A stretch of 64,000 nucleotides of DNA, taken from Blastobasis lacticolella (taxonomy: Eukaryota; Arthropoda; Insecta; Lepidoptera; Blastobasidae). The translations under genes were made by a program, and so were the position numbers. Shown here piece after piece: positions 33,917-46,401 of the stretch. The DNA lies in the NCBI GenBank assembly GCA_905147135.1, contig LR990051.1:4178463-4242462 (forward strand). The letters are read 5' to 3'. Each line of letters begins with the position of its first letter. Position 1 is the stretch's first letter. The notes beneath the pieces were generated by a model that made no database searches, had not been told where the DNA came from, and saw only the letters and a program-made list of their open reading frames with translations.

Positions 33917-34073
33917 AAATTTTAATTACTGTTACGGGTCTGGGTGTTCTATGTATACTAAGTATGTATGTAAAAAGTGTATAAGTAGTTTATCAGTTGA
34001 CTAATACCCATAACACAGGCTTTGCTTACTTGGGGCTGGATGGCGCTGTTTGAATTTGTCTTATTTATTTATT
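33917..34073 (+). mobile_element. SINE-G copy 2, 5'-truncated, head-to-head with copy 1
   Basis: The body reads ctgttacgggtctgggtgtt, then gcttacttggggctggatgg and ends (ttattt)n. It is inverted relative to copy 1, separated by about 11 bases, and lacks the tRNA head. The two together form a palindrome of about 400 bp. Confidence 0.8.
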
Positions 34074-34948
34074 GTCTACATGTTTGTCTATTCACGAATG
34101 TAAATTAACTAAATAAATACGTTTTTTAAATTACTTGAGGAGTATGTACGGTCTTACGTGTATGTTACGTTTTCTTACAGCAATATTTGGAAACCGAATT
34201 GCAAACAAACAAAATTATAGTCATCAGCCTATAATTTCTTCCGACATATAAGCAGGTTTACACAAACCTTTATCCCATGAAAATCCGTCTAAATATACCA
34301 TAAATCCAATTAAAACAACCCCGCTACAATTACAAACGTAATCTAAAAAATCCTAGCACAAAAACCTTGAACCTACACGTGCTTTGAATAAGCCATCGAT
34401 CAATTAAACCTCCACCACTTATCATGCCATCACGAAAGAACAAAAAAAAAGGAAAAGAAACTCACGAATTCATTATACAAAAGCATTAACAAACAAATGT
34501 TCACACTTAACCTTTCTTTGGTGCTGATATGCATCTCTCAACCGATGTTCATTATGACCCACCTTGGTTTACTGTTGTTCGGTTATAGTGATCTTTAAAC
34601 AGCTTAATTTAAGGATTAAAATCGCCTGATTAGCTTGTAAGGTTAACTTTGTAGGTCCTTTTTATTAATTTTATAAAGATGCGGCTGTTTGTTTGTTGGA
34701 TCTTATAAATGAGGCTTCTGTGAACGATGTGGGGAATTGTAAGTTTCTTGTGTGACTTTAAAGTCAGATTTTCAGAGTTTATATAGGCGTAAATGATTTT
34801 ACATACTTACCATCTATTTATTTCTGCCACCGAGCAACAATAATGTTTACGATGTTGTATTTCGTTAATCACAGGTATTAGGTTTACCACATGTAGTTCT
34901 CACAGAGCAACAGCGCTAGCAGTTTTGCCATTTTATGGCAAGAAACCG
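34074..34948. other. Unassigned AT-rich DNA with a family D scrap
   Basis: At about 34811-34880 tctatttatttctgccaccg, agcaacaataatgtt matches the middle of family D. The rest is unrecognised. Confidence 0.4.
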
Positions 34949-34950
34949 TG

Positions 34951-35100
34951 GGCTGCGACCACACTTCCGAGGCGACGGCGACCGACGATTTGGTGCAAAC
35001 TAACTTACGTAAACGTATGTGGTAGCCGTACTGTCGGGAGATTTACGACGCTACAAAATCGCCATTGCGTCGTAGTCGCCTAAGCAGTGCAGTTGCGGCC
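34951..35100. mobile_element. Candidate GC-rich TIR element
   Basis: The ends ggctgcgaccacacttccga (34951) and the complement of gtcgcctaagcagtgcagtt, gcggcc (35075-35100) match at 19 of 26 positions, framing 150 bases of GC-rich DNA. I found no second copy and no clear target duplication. Confidence 0.35.
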
Positions 35101-35158
35101 TAAGCCCTCGAAACGTCGATGTTACTGCCGACAGTTACCACTTTTAATTATTACCTAG

Positions 35159-35279
35159 GAAGGCATGCGGACGGACGGACCACCCACGGGAAAGCGGACA
35201 TCGTCGTCCAGGACATCTGCAATCTAAGGGCTCCCCTTGGATGCGGTGACGGCCTTTGAGGTACCTGTAAACATGTAGG
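35159..35279 (-). mobile_element. Family C fragment, copy 2
   Basis: On the plus strand it reads ggcatgcggacggacggacc, gtcgtccaggacatctgcaa, then ttgaggtacctgtaaacatg. This is the complement of the layout at 7244. Confidence 0.75.
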
Positions 35280-35289
35280 ACACGACATT

Positions 35290-35560
35290 ACCCTCAAATT
35301 CGTTTGTCACTATACTGCATTAAATAAACGCGTATCCCGCCTCTTGCTATCACGATTGCACCCACGAAGCCTGCCCATACATCTCCCATCCCACCGGCGT
35401 AGGGCGGCATCGAAGTGTCGAGTCAAGCGTTTAATTTATGTTAAAAATGCCTTGCAGCCGCGCGATCAGCTGATAAGGGGAGATTAATCGGCGACCGGCG
35501 GGGTTAAAAAATTCGACGACAACCGAGCGGTGTGGTACGACGACTCAGGACTAATGACGG
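35290..35560. promoter_or_regulatory. Unique CpG-richer island, candidate regulatory module
   Basis: It contains an E-box-like cagctgataagg beside gggagattaatcggcgac, and several taaata/taattta cores amid GC-rich words. No repeat homology was seen. The call is inference. Confidence 0.2.
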
Positions 35561-38500
35561 GATGAAGTGACCATCGTTTACTGTCTACTGTCTGGGGAAT
35601 GTGGGGTTAGCTGTGTTAGAGCGCTTGCGAACTGCAACATTCCTTATCCTTAGGTCTGGCTGTCTGTTCATTGTCTCCTCATAAGCCGCGCAACGGATTT
35701 TGATGGGGTTTTCGCTATGATTTAGAGAATTTTTTCGCTATGGTATAGTGCTTGCGTGCATGCATATATTATAATAGAGAAACTCCAAGAACACCCATGC
35801 GAAGCCAAAATATGACGGTAATCTTGTACAATCCGAAAAAATGCTGTACGGATCAGATACTGCATTATTTCTTTGACAATTTATAAAATTGTGACAGTTT
35901 TGTCCGAGTTTTCTGAAGTTTAATGTAAACTAATTTCGATTGTATGTGTACTCTATTTTGTGTTCAGCTAGTTCTGTAATTTGTGTTCAAACCAAGTATT
36001 TCTTAAATGGGAGGCACCGCCATTGGAATGTCAAATCTAGGGGCACGGAAGTGATCCCATCAAAAACATTTCAAGTAAAATTGGTTCTTTAAGGCTCGCA
36101 AGCTCATAACGCTTTCACTTTAAAACTTATTAAGATTTCGTAAAAAGCCTTATCTGGATGGAGTAGAGTTAGGTATTTCGATGGTTATAGAGGGAACCAC
36201 AGTGATTGCACTCGCAGGAACGTCAAGTAAAATAAATTCCTACTAGAAACACGTAAAACAATCAAAATAAATTACAGCGCCGCCATTATTAGCGCCATTT
36301 TAAAAGGTACGATCAACATTATCATGATGGAAAAATAAAAGGAACATAAATTATCCGGCCACCGCCATAACTATGTGACAAGTCAAATTTGAACTAATGA
36401 GTGTCGTTCTTGTCAAAGCGTTGCGTGTCCAAACGCAATAACTAAAGATAAAGTCCACTGTTAATACATCCACGTCATATTCATACAATTTTATGCCATA
36501 AAAACTTGCTGCTAAGCAGTATAATGGTGTGAACTAGTTTCATAACAGGACAGTCGCCGTAAAATAAAAGAATGAAGTCATATAATTACCAACAATGCTG
36601 ATACATTATCTCGGACGGTAGCCGACACTATAAATGGCTGTTTTATCTCTTTTTTAATAATTCTAATGACCACTGGCAGGTTAAGTGATGAGGGCATAAA
36701 GGAAAAAAGAAATGACAACTGTATAGTATGTGGTAATTACTTTTGTAAACGTAAATTAATAGTGGGGTCAAAAAGACCATAAACCGCACAGGGCTGGGTT
36801 CTGGTAATTTACAGATGGTTAACATTTTATTACACATAATTATTTTACTGTCTCTATATAGGTACATGGTTTTGTAAGGTTACTTTGACATTTCGTTAAT
36901 AACTCGAAATTAACATTGATAGCGCTTTAAAAATAATAACGGGGATAACTTTATTATAAGTACTTATCTTTAAAAAAATGAGTACCAATTACGACGTGAA
37001 CGACGAGATGATCTTCCGTTTTTCATGAAGTGAAGTGCTTTTGTATAGTTATTATGACAACTATTATATAAATGTGACGTAGGTAGCTGACATACGTTAA
37101 AAACCAGTTAAAACTGAACTAGATCCAATTTCAAAATTAAATATCGGTATAGGTATTATAATGTTGACAGACCTGCTGACAGAGGCGCTGTTGTTAATAA
37201 CAAAATTAAGAATATTTCATAATGGCGACACTTAGGTACAGATCTTTTGATACTTAGATGAGGGCGTGATTGTCAAACATCAACTCCAGCTGTCTATTAA
37301 ATGTAAAGCTTTACTAAGGCGGCGTTAGTTCTGATTTCGGACACGTGTCAAAAGATTCTTGTAGGTCCATTGTTCCAGTTTGTGGCGCTGTACTGCCAAC
37401 ATAATACATACGTATTGATTTTTAGGATCCTGGGCTTCCGGAAACCAGGATTTAATGCCAAGATGATGATGATTTAATTTTGAAACAGATTATAGTGCGC
37501 GCAAGGTAAGTCTGTACATATTTTATGGTATCCCTGTCATTTTTTTGTTGGTAGTTGTTACGGGCGATGGGGATTTGTTGTCTGGCAAAAAATGTTAGTT
37601 TCTATTTAGGCTACAAGAAGAGTTATCTTGCGGATAGTCTACGTAAAAATTTTCAACTTTGAAAAATTTCGAATCGCTGGTGCGATGACTATATGGGTAC
37701 AAGAAGTAGATACACGCGGTAGTACATGAAGCTAACAAAAAACGACGTTACATGTTAGTTCACAATGTGCATAATGATGACACCGTATCGCAACAAACCT
37801 ACAGACAATCTGTTAGACTGTCTGCTCTAGAAGATTAATGTGTTATGCGCTCTGTTTTTGTGTAGATCATTTGTTTGTCCACATTTATAAGTCGTGGATG
37901 CAGTAAAGGCATTCTAATTTATTCCTCCGATATTCTGCATAAACATTACGTCCCACAGCTTTGGTTGCGACAGATAAAATTAATAGCATGTATTTTCTAG
38001 TAATTTACATGATCCTATCAACGTCGGGATTATTATTCAAATTAAATACGATTATTTGTGGGATTAATGTTTAATTTGAAATTACTGTATAATTATGACA
38101 CAAGTAGGACTCTGCCAGGACTGAGGAGAATATTATTGCAAGGTCGTTTATATTGCCAGGCGAAAATAGACAATATTGCGCAAGTAGTTGAGGTCCAACT
38201 CGAAAAAATTTATAGGAAGGATGTAGTAGTTTAGTGTTCTCATTGTAATACTACATGTATTTTTACATCCTGTAATCTTACACGGTAGATGTAAGAAGGT
38301 GATTATGAGACCAAAATGTCAATCCCAGGCTTGTAAGTAGGTATAGCAAGTGTTGCTATAGGTAATTTGGTTATGATGCCGTTGGATATCAATGTCATCA
38401 TAATAACTACTCTAAAGTAGTACAAAACTAAAAACCATTACTACTATTAAAAAGTAGAAAATTGCAAACAAGCAGACTAATGTAAGTAAAAAACCAAAAC

Positions 38501-39011
38501 ATAAAATTTAGAAAAAGCCTCAATTTAGAAACATATACGTCGTCGCGCAGGTAGGTACGAAATAAAAACATGTTGACTACCACTGTACAAACACATTCGT
38601 AGATCAATAGAAACCGCAGCCCCAGGAAACTATCCAAAACCCAAAGCCAAATAACTTAAATTGTCTTAACGACTCATCACAACCTGAACAAATACACTCC
38701 GCAAACTGTCACCACTTTTTCAACATCCCCAATAATCGAAGATTTACGCCTCGTAAGTGTCAAAATAGCCAACCGAAATATCCCGCTAAGCCCGGAGTTA
38801 CCGTGACACACGATTGGCGCAGTCGACGCAGCCGCTGGCATTTATAATCTGTGCGTTAAACCGGCGTATGCGCATGTTTTGACAGCTTAATACCGGATCT
38901 GGATAGAATAGAGTATTCTGTGCAGAGAGTTTGCAGCAAAAATTTAAATTAAGAAACTGAAACCTTTTTTTAAACACATTAAAATTAAAATAAAATGCAT
39001 ATCAATGTTCT
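35561..39011. other. Long unassigned stretch
   Basis: It holds a common-repeat fragment at about 35690-35830 (cgcgcaacggattttgatgg). A possible SINE-A tail scrap lies at 37450-37480 (aatgccaagatgatgatga). A CpG-richer patch spans 38740-38895. No gene recognised. Confidence 0.4.
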
Positions 39012-39145
39012 GGACAAGGTAGCAAGCGCAATTACAGGTATGAGGCATTTCATCTTAGTCGTCAGAGTCAGAACGCACCTGCGGTTTTGCACTTTTGTTC
39101 CTTGCAAGCTAAATGTAGGAATCGTAGATGTTATGGGCGACGAAA
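39012..39145 (+). mobile_element. Family D fragment
   Basis: It reads gcgcaattacaggtatgagg, catttcatcttagtcgtcag, cacctgcggttttgca, then gatgttatgggcgacg. This is the middle and 3' part of the family, in the order seen at 56563. Confidence 0.65.
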
Positions 39146-40807
39146 AAAAAATGCACGAAAATCCAAGAACTACATTACATTACAAGATGTACACATCACT
39201 GCCAAATTCCATCTAAATTCATTCAGTAGTTTTGGCGCGAAGAAGTCACAAACAACAATACAAGCAAATATCGGTATTTATTCATTCATTCATATCCTAA
39301 CAAATTTACGTATTTATAATATTACGTAGTAGGATTACGAGTAATGCGGCCACTTTCAAAATCGTACGTTCATTCGCATTTCCTGACGTTTTTTCTAAAT
39401 AGAAATATCAATTACGGGAACAAAAATAAAGCAAGCAACGCTCACTAACTCGTTAGAAGATACGATCATTGATCTATTAGTAAGCGAACTCGCTTTTAAC
39501 TACGTAGAGAAATGCCAACATTATAATTACCATTGATTCCGATCGGCGGTCGTCTCTGCTATCGGCGACACGATCTGCTATCTACTGTCATATCTACCCA
39601 TTTGCATACAATGTCTACTCTGTGTCCGACGCTGTTGCCACAGGAAGCGGACTTAAGGCGATTACATCTCGCAACGAATGGTGTGACTAGGCCCTCTGGC
39701 TTGCATGTCAAAACTTTGTATAGGGACTGCTTTGTGTTTAGCTATAGCAAAGTGAAGTTTAGTTTGTAATTTCTCATAGCCGCGGGAAAATAGGCCAAAA
39801 TTGCTGTTTGCTGTTTAATAAGAACTGATTATTTGTGTCATTATTATGTCAGGACCGTAAAGTAGAAAAATCTGGTCTCTGCCTATCCCTAAAATAAGCA
39901 ATATCATGCACCTGATGTCGTAGGACAATCGTTGAATTAGGCCGATCATGATACGACCAGGCAAATCGTTTGATAAGAGGTTTAACTTAGTTTTTTTTAT
40001 ATTTGACTAGCAAGGCAATTGACCGTTAGGTTAGTGTTGTGCCAAAGCACGGAAGGGCTTCTGTCAACTTAAGACCGTATCGACGTGTCGAAAAGATCGA
40101 CGAACAGCCTACGACATAATATAGTTATGTATGCTGGGTACGCTGATTGAGTGCTCCATAGGTAGATAGAGGTAGGCCGAGGTGCTGGGAATCTGACAGC
40201 CAAATTGTTTAAAGTATAATCTTATTTCAAAGTTTATAAAGACCATAGGGAGTCGATATAGGTAAGTTGGAGACACAAAACCAAAAGATGTTGAAAGCTT
40301 TGAGGGCTTTTATATCCTATAATGAACTTTTTACGGCTGAAATGATGATGGCGCTATCAATAAAATATGCCAAATGAAGGCTCTATTTTAAAATTTCCAC
40401 TCTTATTCCTTACGTAAATTGCTGAATCCGCACCTGTCCAATAAGTGGTTACAGCTCGCACGACCATAAATATTGTGATCGCCACAAAATCTGCATAAAT
40501 ATTCCGAATGGATCGGTAATTAAAATCGAACACATTTTTAACGGCTCCACTTCGAAATTTATTATGAAACTAATTTATGTACATTCACTTTACAACCGCT
40601 GAATACTGAATGAGTTTAGTAATTTATTAAACGCCGTCAAGTCTCGTCTTTTATGGGGTTTTAATTAAATTAAATATACTGTAACTTAGTCTAGAAAAGG
40701 CTTGATCTAATTGAAATGAATCTGTGTTAAAACATAAATCCCTTGTTTAAGTAAAGTTTATTGTGAAACAGACATGACTCCTTTGAATAACTTAAAGAAC
40801 CATTGAA
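39146..40807. other. Unassigned DNA
   Basis: No gene or repeat family recognised apart from a short (attc)n run at about 39278-39290. Confidence 0.45.
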
Positions 40808-40925
40808 GTATTTTTTATACTACACAACCCAGCTGATGATAAGCGGTAACTGTCGCCCATAACATCGGCGATTAATACATTTAGGTCGCAGGCAATAAAA
40901 TTTAAAACTGCAGGTGTGTTGCCGG
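40808..40925 (-). mobile_element. Family D 3' fragment, reversed
   Basis: On the plus strand it reads gctgatgataagcggtaact, gtcgcccataacatcggcg, then aaaactgcaggtgtg. This is the complement of the D order. Confidence 0.6.
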
Positions 40926-41004
40926 TGTGTTCTGTGTTAGTTTAATTAAAGTCATCGACATAGGTTTAAGAGTGGCAAAACTGAAATAGCAATGGGCAGG
41001 ACCC

Positions 41005-41150
41005 ATAGTAGAGATGGACGGGCCACCTTGTAAAGGTCGTAGAAAGGAGGATAACTACAAGAGGCACAGAGTCTAGTGGTGTGAATAGGCACAAAATCTA
41101 GTGGTATGAAGAGACATATATCCAGCAGTGAGTGTCTTGCGTCTAAGATT
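41005..41150 (+). mobile_element. Very degenerate LINE tail (group F type)
   Basis: cgggccaccttgtaaaggtc, then aacgag-like words and catatatccagcagtgagtg, tcttgcg follow the group F order (compare cccagcagtgagcgtcttct at 47251). A 22-base doublet around tctagtggt interrupts it. Confidence 0.4.
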
Positions 41151-41154
41151 ATTG

Positions 41155-41215
41155 TATTTATTTATTTAATAGTTTATTGCACACAAAATGGTAACAAAGA
41201 CATGGCATATATATA
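41155..41215 (-). mobile_element. Family H tail fragment
   Basis: ttatttatttaatagtttat, tgcacacaaaatgg is the complement of a gtgcaataaa tail such as that at 58160. It is probably a retroposon 3' end. Confidence 0.35.
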
Positions 41216-44200
41216 CATATATTGTAATGACGATGACATAAATTAAAATCCTCAAAATTCACCGTATCAAACATACCTTTTGACCTCAGACGTTTTGGTT
41301 TCTCAACTGTAAGTCTGAAAGCATTTGAATAATAAATAAATACCTAAACACTAATGAAGTTCTAATGCAATTTATTTAATTCTGTTGAAGTTTTAATACG
41401 ATATAGTACTCACCAAGCATAATGTCTGATTATAACCACCGACAGGGTTGTCAACGTGACTAAGTTGTCATTGCATTCAAACGTACCTAAATAATGTCTA
41501 AAGCGATATAATAAGAAATAGACTTAAGTAATTCAATACAAAAAATACGAATAAGAAAAATACCCACAATAAACAAAGAAACATAAGGTTATAAATCTGT
41601 CTATCACAAGCTCAGTATTTATACAAAATAAATACCTATGTCTTCCAATATATTAAGGTAAACCCACACGATCATTATCAAGTACAGTTACGAACCCGAA
41701 ATGGGTTCTACTAACTACCCTAAAAACCAGCCACCGTATAAGTTACATAACAATTAACTCACAACGAGTTAACTGTCGTTGTAATTCACAAAACCACATT
41801 AACACACGATTAACATATAAATGTTTTCTTTAGAAAGCGTTAAGTATTATAATTTGGTTGTCTACTGAATGCTAAAAGGCTACTTACGCATATGACTTAT
41901 ACGGAGTTGTTTACTAAAAATAGAAACTTTTCTTCTACTTTAGTAGTAACTAAGGTGGAGTTAAGTAAAGCTAATGTAAAAGTAAATGGAGCTAAGTTCA
42001 TAGAAACAAATTAGAACTTGAAGTCTGACTGAAGATTTATTGGTACTGTATAGCTAGTTAGTCTGTCTTACTAATTAAAAAGTCGTTGATCATGAGACTT
42101 GTGTAACTCCACAACACGGCGACACTTAGTTCCAGTTTTCGTCAGATAAGTTTGTAATGTCGTGTGTGTAACTTGACATAAGCCAGTAAGTAATATGATG
42201 ATACCAACATGCCATAGTAGAATCATCCACTTTCGTACAAATTTTGATGACACCGAAAAACACTTTCGCCCTCCCGTTCATTTAACGTTCTTTGTCGCAC
42301 TGTAGCCAGCAAGCGGGTACTGCGCCTGTCAATCTGACAGCTGTCACTTGCAACCGCGGTGCCCGATTAACATATTCCGCAACTGCAGGAAGGTGGCAAT
42401 TACGACAACCAGTTTATGCAGACACTTGGCTGGACCGTGACTGTACAGGCTTCAGACAATACATTCTAGCAGTAGTGTATAAACTTTATAAAAATGTTAA
42501 AAATAATTCTTAGGTGACAGAAATGTTCAAGATCTTTCATGTAATATTTAAAAAGCTAAATTCACTATGGTATACCAAAGTTAAAAAATATAAATGTAAT
42601 GTCAAGGCTTGTACAGTAGCTGCAAAGTGAACGGACACACCCAGCAACAATTTAAACTGCATGGTCATCCCCTCTTTTCACTCCGTGCACTAACTCTGTA
42701 TCAGGTCAAACTTAAAATCGCTGATAATTAAAACTTGGATAAGTATTAGAGCCTAGTTTAAAATACCGCTTACGAATAAAAAATCATCGCTAATCATTAT
42801 TTTTCATTCATAATTTCTCATCGAATAGAATAATTTTCAATGATTAAACGCATGACAAAAGTCTGTTAACGTGGTACCTGCTAAGTCCAGTATACAATAG
42901 TCTTAATCACAATAACTGTACTGTAGCTCTATACTTTAGAATTAAAAAAATATTGTCTTTTTACATATGAATGAGCTCGCTAACCTTTGCTTTGAAACTA
43001 AACGAAGCTATTTCTGGCACTATTTACATTATGTTCTGTTTTTGCGACGTGTAGGCGGTTATTCGTCATCTGAGGCTGTAACAGTATAATTGCAAATGAA
43101 TTATGAATATTTACAACTGTCATTTCGATGTCAAAAGCCTGGATGTCTGACACGGGTGACAGGCGGTAGCGACAAGGCCTTGTTAGTTATTTTTACTTTT
43201 AATATACCCTGGTATAAAAATGTGTCAGTTAATCTTGTGTCCTGACACCTGTCTTTTAAGGGTGAGAGGAAAAGGTATGAGCGTTGAAAGCTATTTAATT
43301 TTGTTTCTGATAACTACCTGTGCAGGTGTGCAAAATTATGAATATTTGAAATACAGAACGGAAATATTTTCTAATTTCTTTCTTGTGTAAAATCTTTATG
43401 AGATACCTATACATTAATATTAATAGTCGAATTAATAGCAATAAAGCTCAATTGAATTCTAATTTGAAGTATGTTATGTACTGTCTTAATATAGTCACAC
43501 AATCTTTCATTTACTGCGCCTTCGAACTAAAAATATTTATGAAAAATCAGTATGCTTGTCCTGGCTTCGGTTGTCGATGCAATTAATTTGATTTTAAAGT
43601 ATTTTTTAAAGAATTTACAGCACCAATTCTGTTTGGTTTTTAAATGCATAGGCACAACATAGTTGAGGTTGTAAGTAGATCATCTTTATTTTAGTAATTT
43701 GGGAGTCCTCTAATCTTAAGAGTTAAACTCTTGGCGGTATAGCAATCATCATTCAATTTTATATAGAAAAATATTATACTTGTTTATACCAACCGCCACC
43801 CATTTCCCACACGAGTACCTAACAAAAAAATATTTCTGACCCGCCTTTAGCTCAGAACTTGTCCCACGCACAGCCGTCACTGCGCTCACCTCGGAGTGTC
43901 AGTCGCGACACGCCGCGCACAATATTTATCGATACCGCGTCGAAGGCGATTGTAAACGTCAATTAGCGACCGCGATCTCAGTATTTATTCATTCACGCCA
44001 TCTTGGGCAATATAAAACTTGTCGTTTAAAAAACAGAAGTCAATAATGCAGGTATTTATGAGAATTTTTGCATTTGTTTTGTGGTAATTGCAAACCGGTG
44101 TGGCTTAGTCGGTGTATGTTGGTTTTTAAGGCAATGGTGAATATTTTGGTTTGAAATAGTGGTTTGGAAATACATCTCGCGCCTCTGTCTCACAGGGCAT

Positions 44201-44369
44201 AAATCTAAATTCTGTATATGCTGAGCAAAGTCGAGGACACAGGCCAGGGAAACGGACACTAACTGAGCTGAGATTGACCGCATTGATGATGGATGCTATT
44301 AACCAAAAGTTTTCGGTTTTAATTTTTTTATACCTTTTTGTTTTACATCCTTAATCATATTAAGTTCTA
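41216..44369. other. Long unassigned stretch
   Basis: No gene recognised. A 12-bp palindrome tgacagctgtca lies at 42335-42346 in a CpG-richer patch (42235-42375). Another CpG-richer patch is at 43860-44000. The rest is AT-rich. Confidence 0.4.
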
Positions 44370-44629
44370 GAGCCAATGACCCTTTTCTGATTTATGTAAA
44401 GTAGTTGAACACTATTGAACCAATGTTCTTACGGTGAGGAAAAACATCGTGCTGAAACCTGGACATCCAGGTGACTGAATATGTCCCCATGATCCAATAT
44501 GGTCAGGTTCCCCACAGATGGTAGTCGCTCCACTGTAATTACCTGATCTGCCAAATCCTGGATGATGGTCAAGGCCGACTCCTCTTGCGTGAGAGTACAA
44601 CCAGGACATTAACACCAAGATGATTATTT
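44370..44629 (+). mobile_element. SINE-A copy 6, headless
   Basis: It starts inside the body (gccaatgacccttttctga) and keeps all later blocks to aggacattaacaccaagatg, att. It has lost the tRNA head, and the SINE-A 3' end is complete. Confidence 0.8.
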
Positions 44630-45121
44630 TTTTATTAATCATAATAACGTTCTACGTGGATAACAAGAAGGGCAACAGCATAAGTCATTGGTTTTACTCC
44701 CCCACAGGTACCTCAGTAAATTCTAATTAGTAGCATAATTATTTCATACGTCTTCATAAATAATGTATATAAAATATCGTAAGCAACAATGTTAACATGC
44801 GTTATTAATGAATATGTACAAGAAACGTGTAATTACGCACTATTAAATATTGTTGAATCATTTTTAAACCAGTCAAGAGTTAAATTAGATGTCATTTTAA
44901 ATGGCAGCCGATAATTATGAATAAATATTTGTTATCTGAATAAAATTAATCGTCAATACTTTATTGGTAATTCATTGTAATATATTAGATTATGTACGTA
45001 TACAATAATTGCTATATTGCGTTGCATATTTTAGCCGTGAAGGTTGAGTTCGGTTAAGCTATAAGTTTTAATTAAAACTACATACTAATTCCTGCTTTTA
45101 AATGGATATTTAGATAGATTA
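44630..45121. other. Unassigned AT-rich DNA
   Basis: Nothing recognisable. Confidence 0.45.
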
Positions 45122-45235
45122 GTTTTTATGCTACGCAGTAATAAACGAGCAGACAGCCCGCCTGATGGTAAACGGTAACTGTTGCCCATAAGGTTACAGG
45201 CAAAAAAAATGCAGAACCGCAGTTGTCACTGTAAG
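45122..45235 (-). mobile_element. Family D 3' fragment, reversed
   Basis: tttttatgctacgcagtaat, cgcctgatggtaaacggtaa, ctgttgcccata, then atgcagaaccgcag. The first words are the D 3' terminus, also seen at 54969. Confidence 0.65.
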
Positions 45236-45549
45236 GATTACTTTTCCTTCAAACCAGAATACAATAATGCCAGCATTGTTGCTTTGCGGGGGAAGTACAC
45301 ACACACACTTTATTGCTGGTATAAAAATTACAAGTATGGCTTTTCATGGTTATAGTTTTCTGGTACATATTACTACTTAGAAATATTAACTTTAATTCCG
45401 TTATGCCAATCGCTTTTGTTGCTACTATGTTTTCTGCTGAGCTTTATGAAGCCTCTCCTTCTTTTATTCTGCGTGGCTCACTGTTACTTAAACAAATAAA
45501 CTTAACAATTCTCAAAAACACTTGGATAGCGTCGAACTGTCAAAATGCC

Positions 45550-45690
45550 ATAGGACTCTGTCAAGTTTGAGGTGTCTAGATGGAGTACCACCGCCTCATC
45601 TATTTCTGCCGCCAAGCATCAATGTTAGCATTGTGTTCCGATTTGAAGGATAAGATAGCCAGCGCAATGAGCCGTCTTCAAGACTAGCTT
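45550..45690 (+). mobile_element. Family D 5' fragment
   Basis: taggactctgtcaagtttga, ggagtaccaccgcctcatct, atttctgccgcc, then gatttgaaggataag. I associate the 'gtaccaccgc...tatttctgcc' wording with the 3' untranslated region of a lepidopteran non-LTR element. Confidence 0.7.
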
Positions 45691-46019
45691 CCTAACAATT
45701 CCTATAGATGGCGCGCTCTAACAACCAAAACATTATTATAATCTGTTGACTATATACAGGGGTATTATCGTTGTTGAATGGCAAACCATAATATGTGTGA
45801 CTGTCATCATTCGTTGTTTCAAAATAAATGAAACGGCATTAAAGCTTCAGTTATTAGTTGCTAAAGTGCTACCATGCTAATCTAAAGTTGAACCCCTCCC
45901 TGGCTGAACCCCGAGGAGCACTGACATCTAGAAACCGTTATATTAACAGATATACAGCAAGTTTGAGTCATTAAGGCGCGCCATCTCTGGAAATTGTTAG
46001 GAAACTAATCTTGAACAGC
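45691..46019. other. Unassigned DNA
   Basis: Nothing recognisable. Confidence 0.4.
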
Positions 46020-46115
46020 TTATTTAAAGTATGAGACATTCAGTCCTCACAGTGGCGGCACACTTATCATTCTGCATTTTTGCAACATGAAACCTGGGTG
46101 CCTAATCGTAGATTT
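46020..46115 (+). mobile_element. Family D middle fragment
   Basis: tatgagacattcagtcctca, cagtggcggcacacttatca, ttctgcatttttgcaac follows the D order but is diverged. Confidence 0.45.
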
Positions 46116-46324
46116 CACAAGCGACAGATATTTTTTTCAAAACTAGAGTCGAGTTTTTGGTACACCTACCAATGTATTTATTTATCACACCCGACTAATT
46201 CCCAACCCATAGAAAGCCATCAACTTTTCTCTGCTTGCAAGAAAACTCATCAACCCATTTCTGTAGATGAGTTACGTCCTAATCCTGTCCAATAGACATT
46301 GATTTGTCGCGGTTTGCGCAACTT
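46116..46324. other. Unassigned DNA before the 11-bp array
   Basis: Nothing recognisable. Confidence 0.4.
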
Positions 46325-46401
46325 ACATGTTCGAAGCATGCATATGGCATGCATATGGCATGCGCTCGACATGCGTTTCGCATGCTCACGACATGCAAGC
46401 T
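46325..46401. repeat. 11-bp tandem array with invariant CATG core
   Basis: Seven consecutive 11-base units begin at 46325, 46336, 46347, 46358, 46369, 46380 and 46391, each opening with g/aCATGc (the first acatgt). The other five bases of the unit vary (atatg, atatg, gctcg, gtttc, tcacg). GCATGC is itself a palindrome. The phasing is exact across 77 bases. It is not part of any repeat family I see elsewhere in the window. Confidence 0.9.

Noticed and set aside
36418..36443. Resemblance to miR-219 (gtgtccaaacgcaat)
   Set aside because: A 14-base match outside the seed; the local fold is a 6-bp stem only. Not a miRNA precursor.
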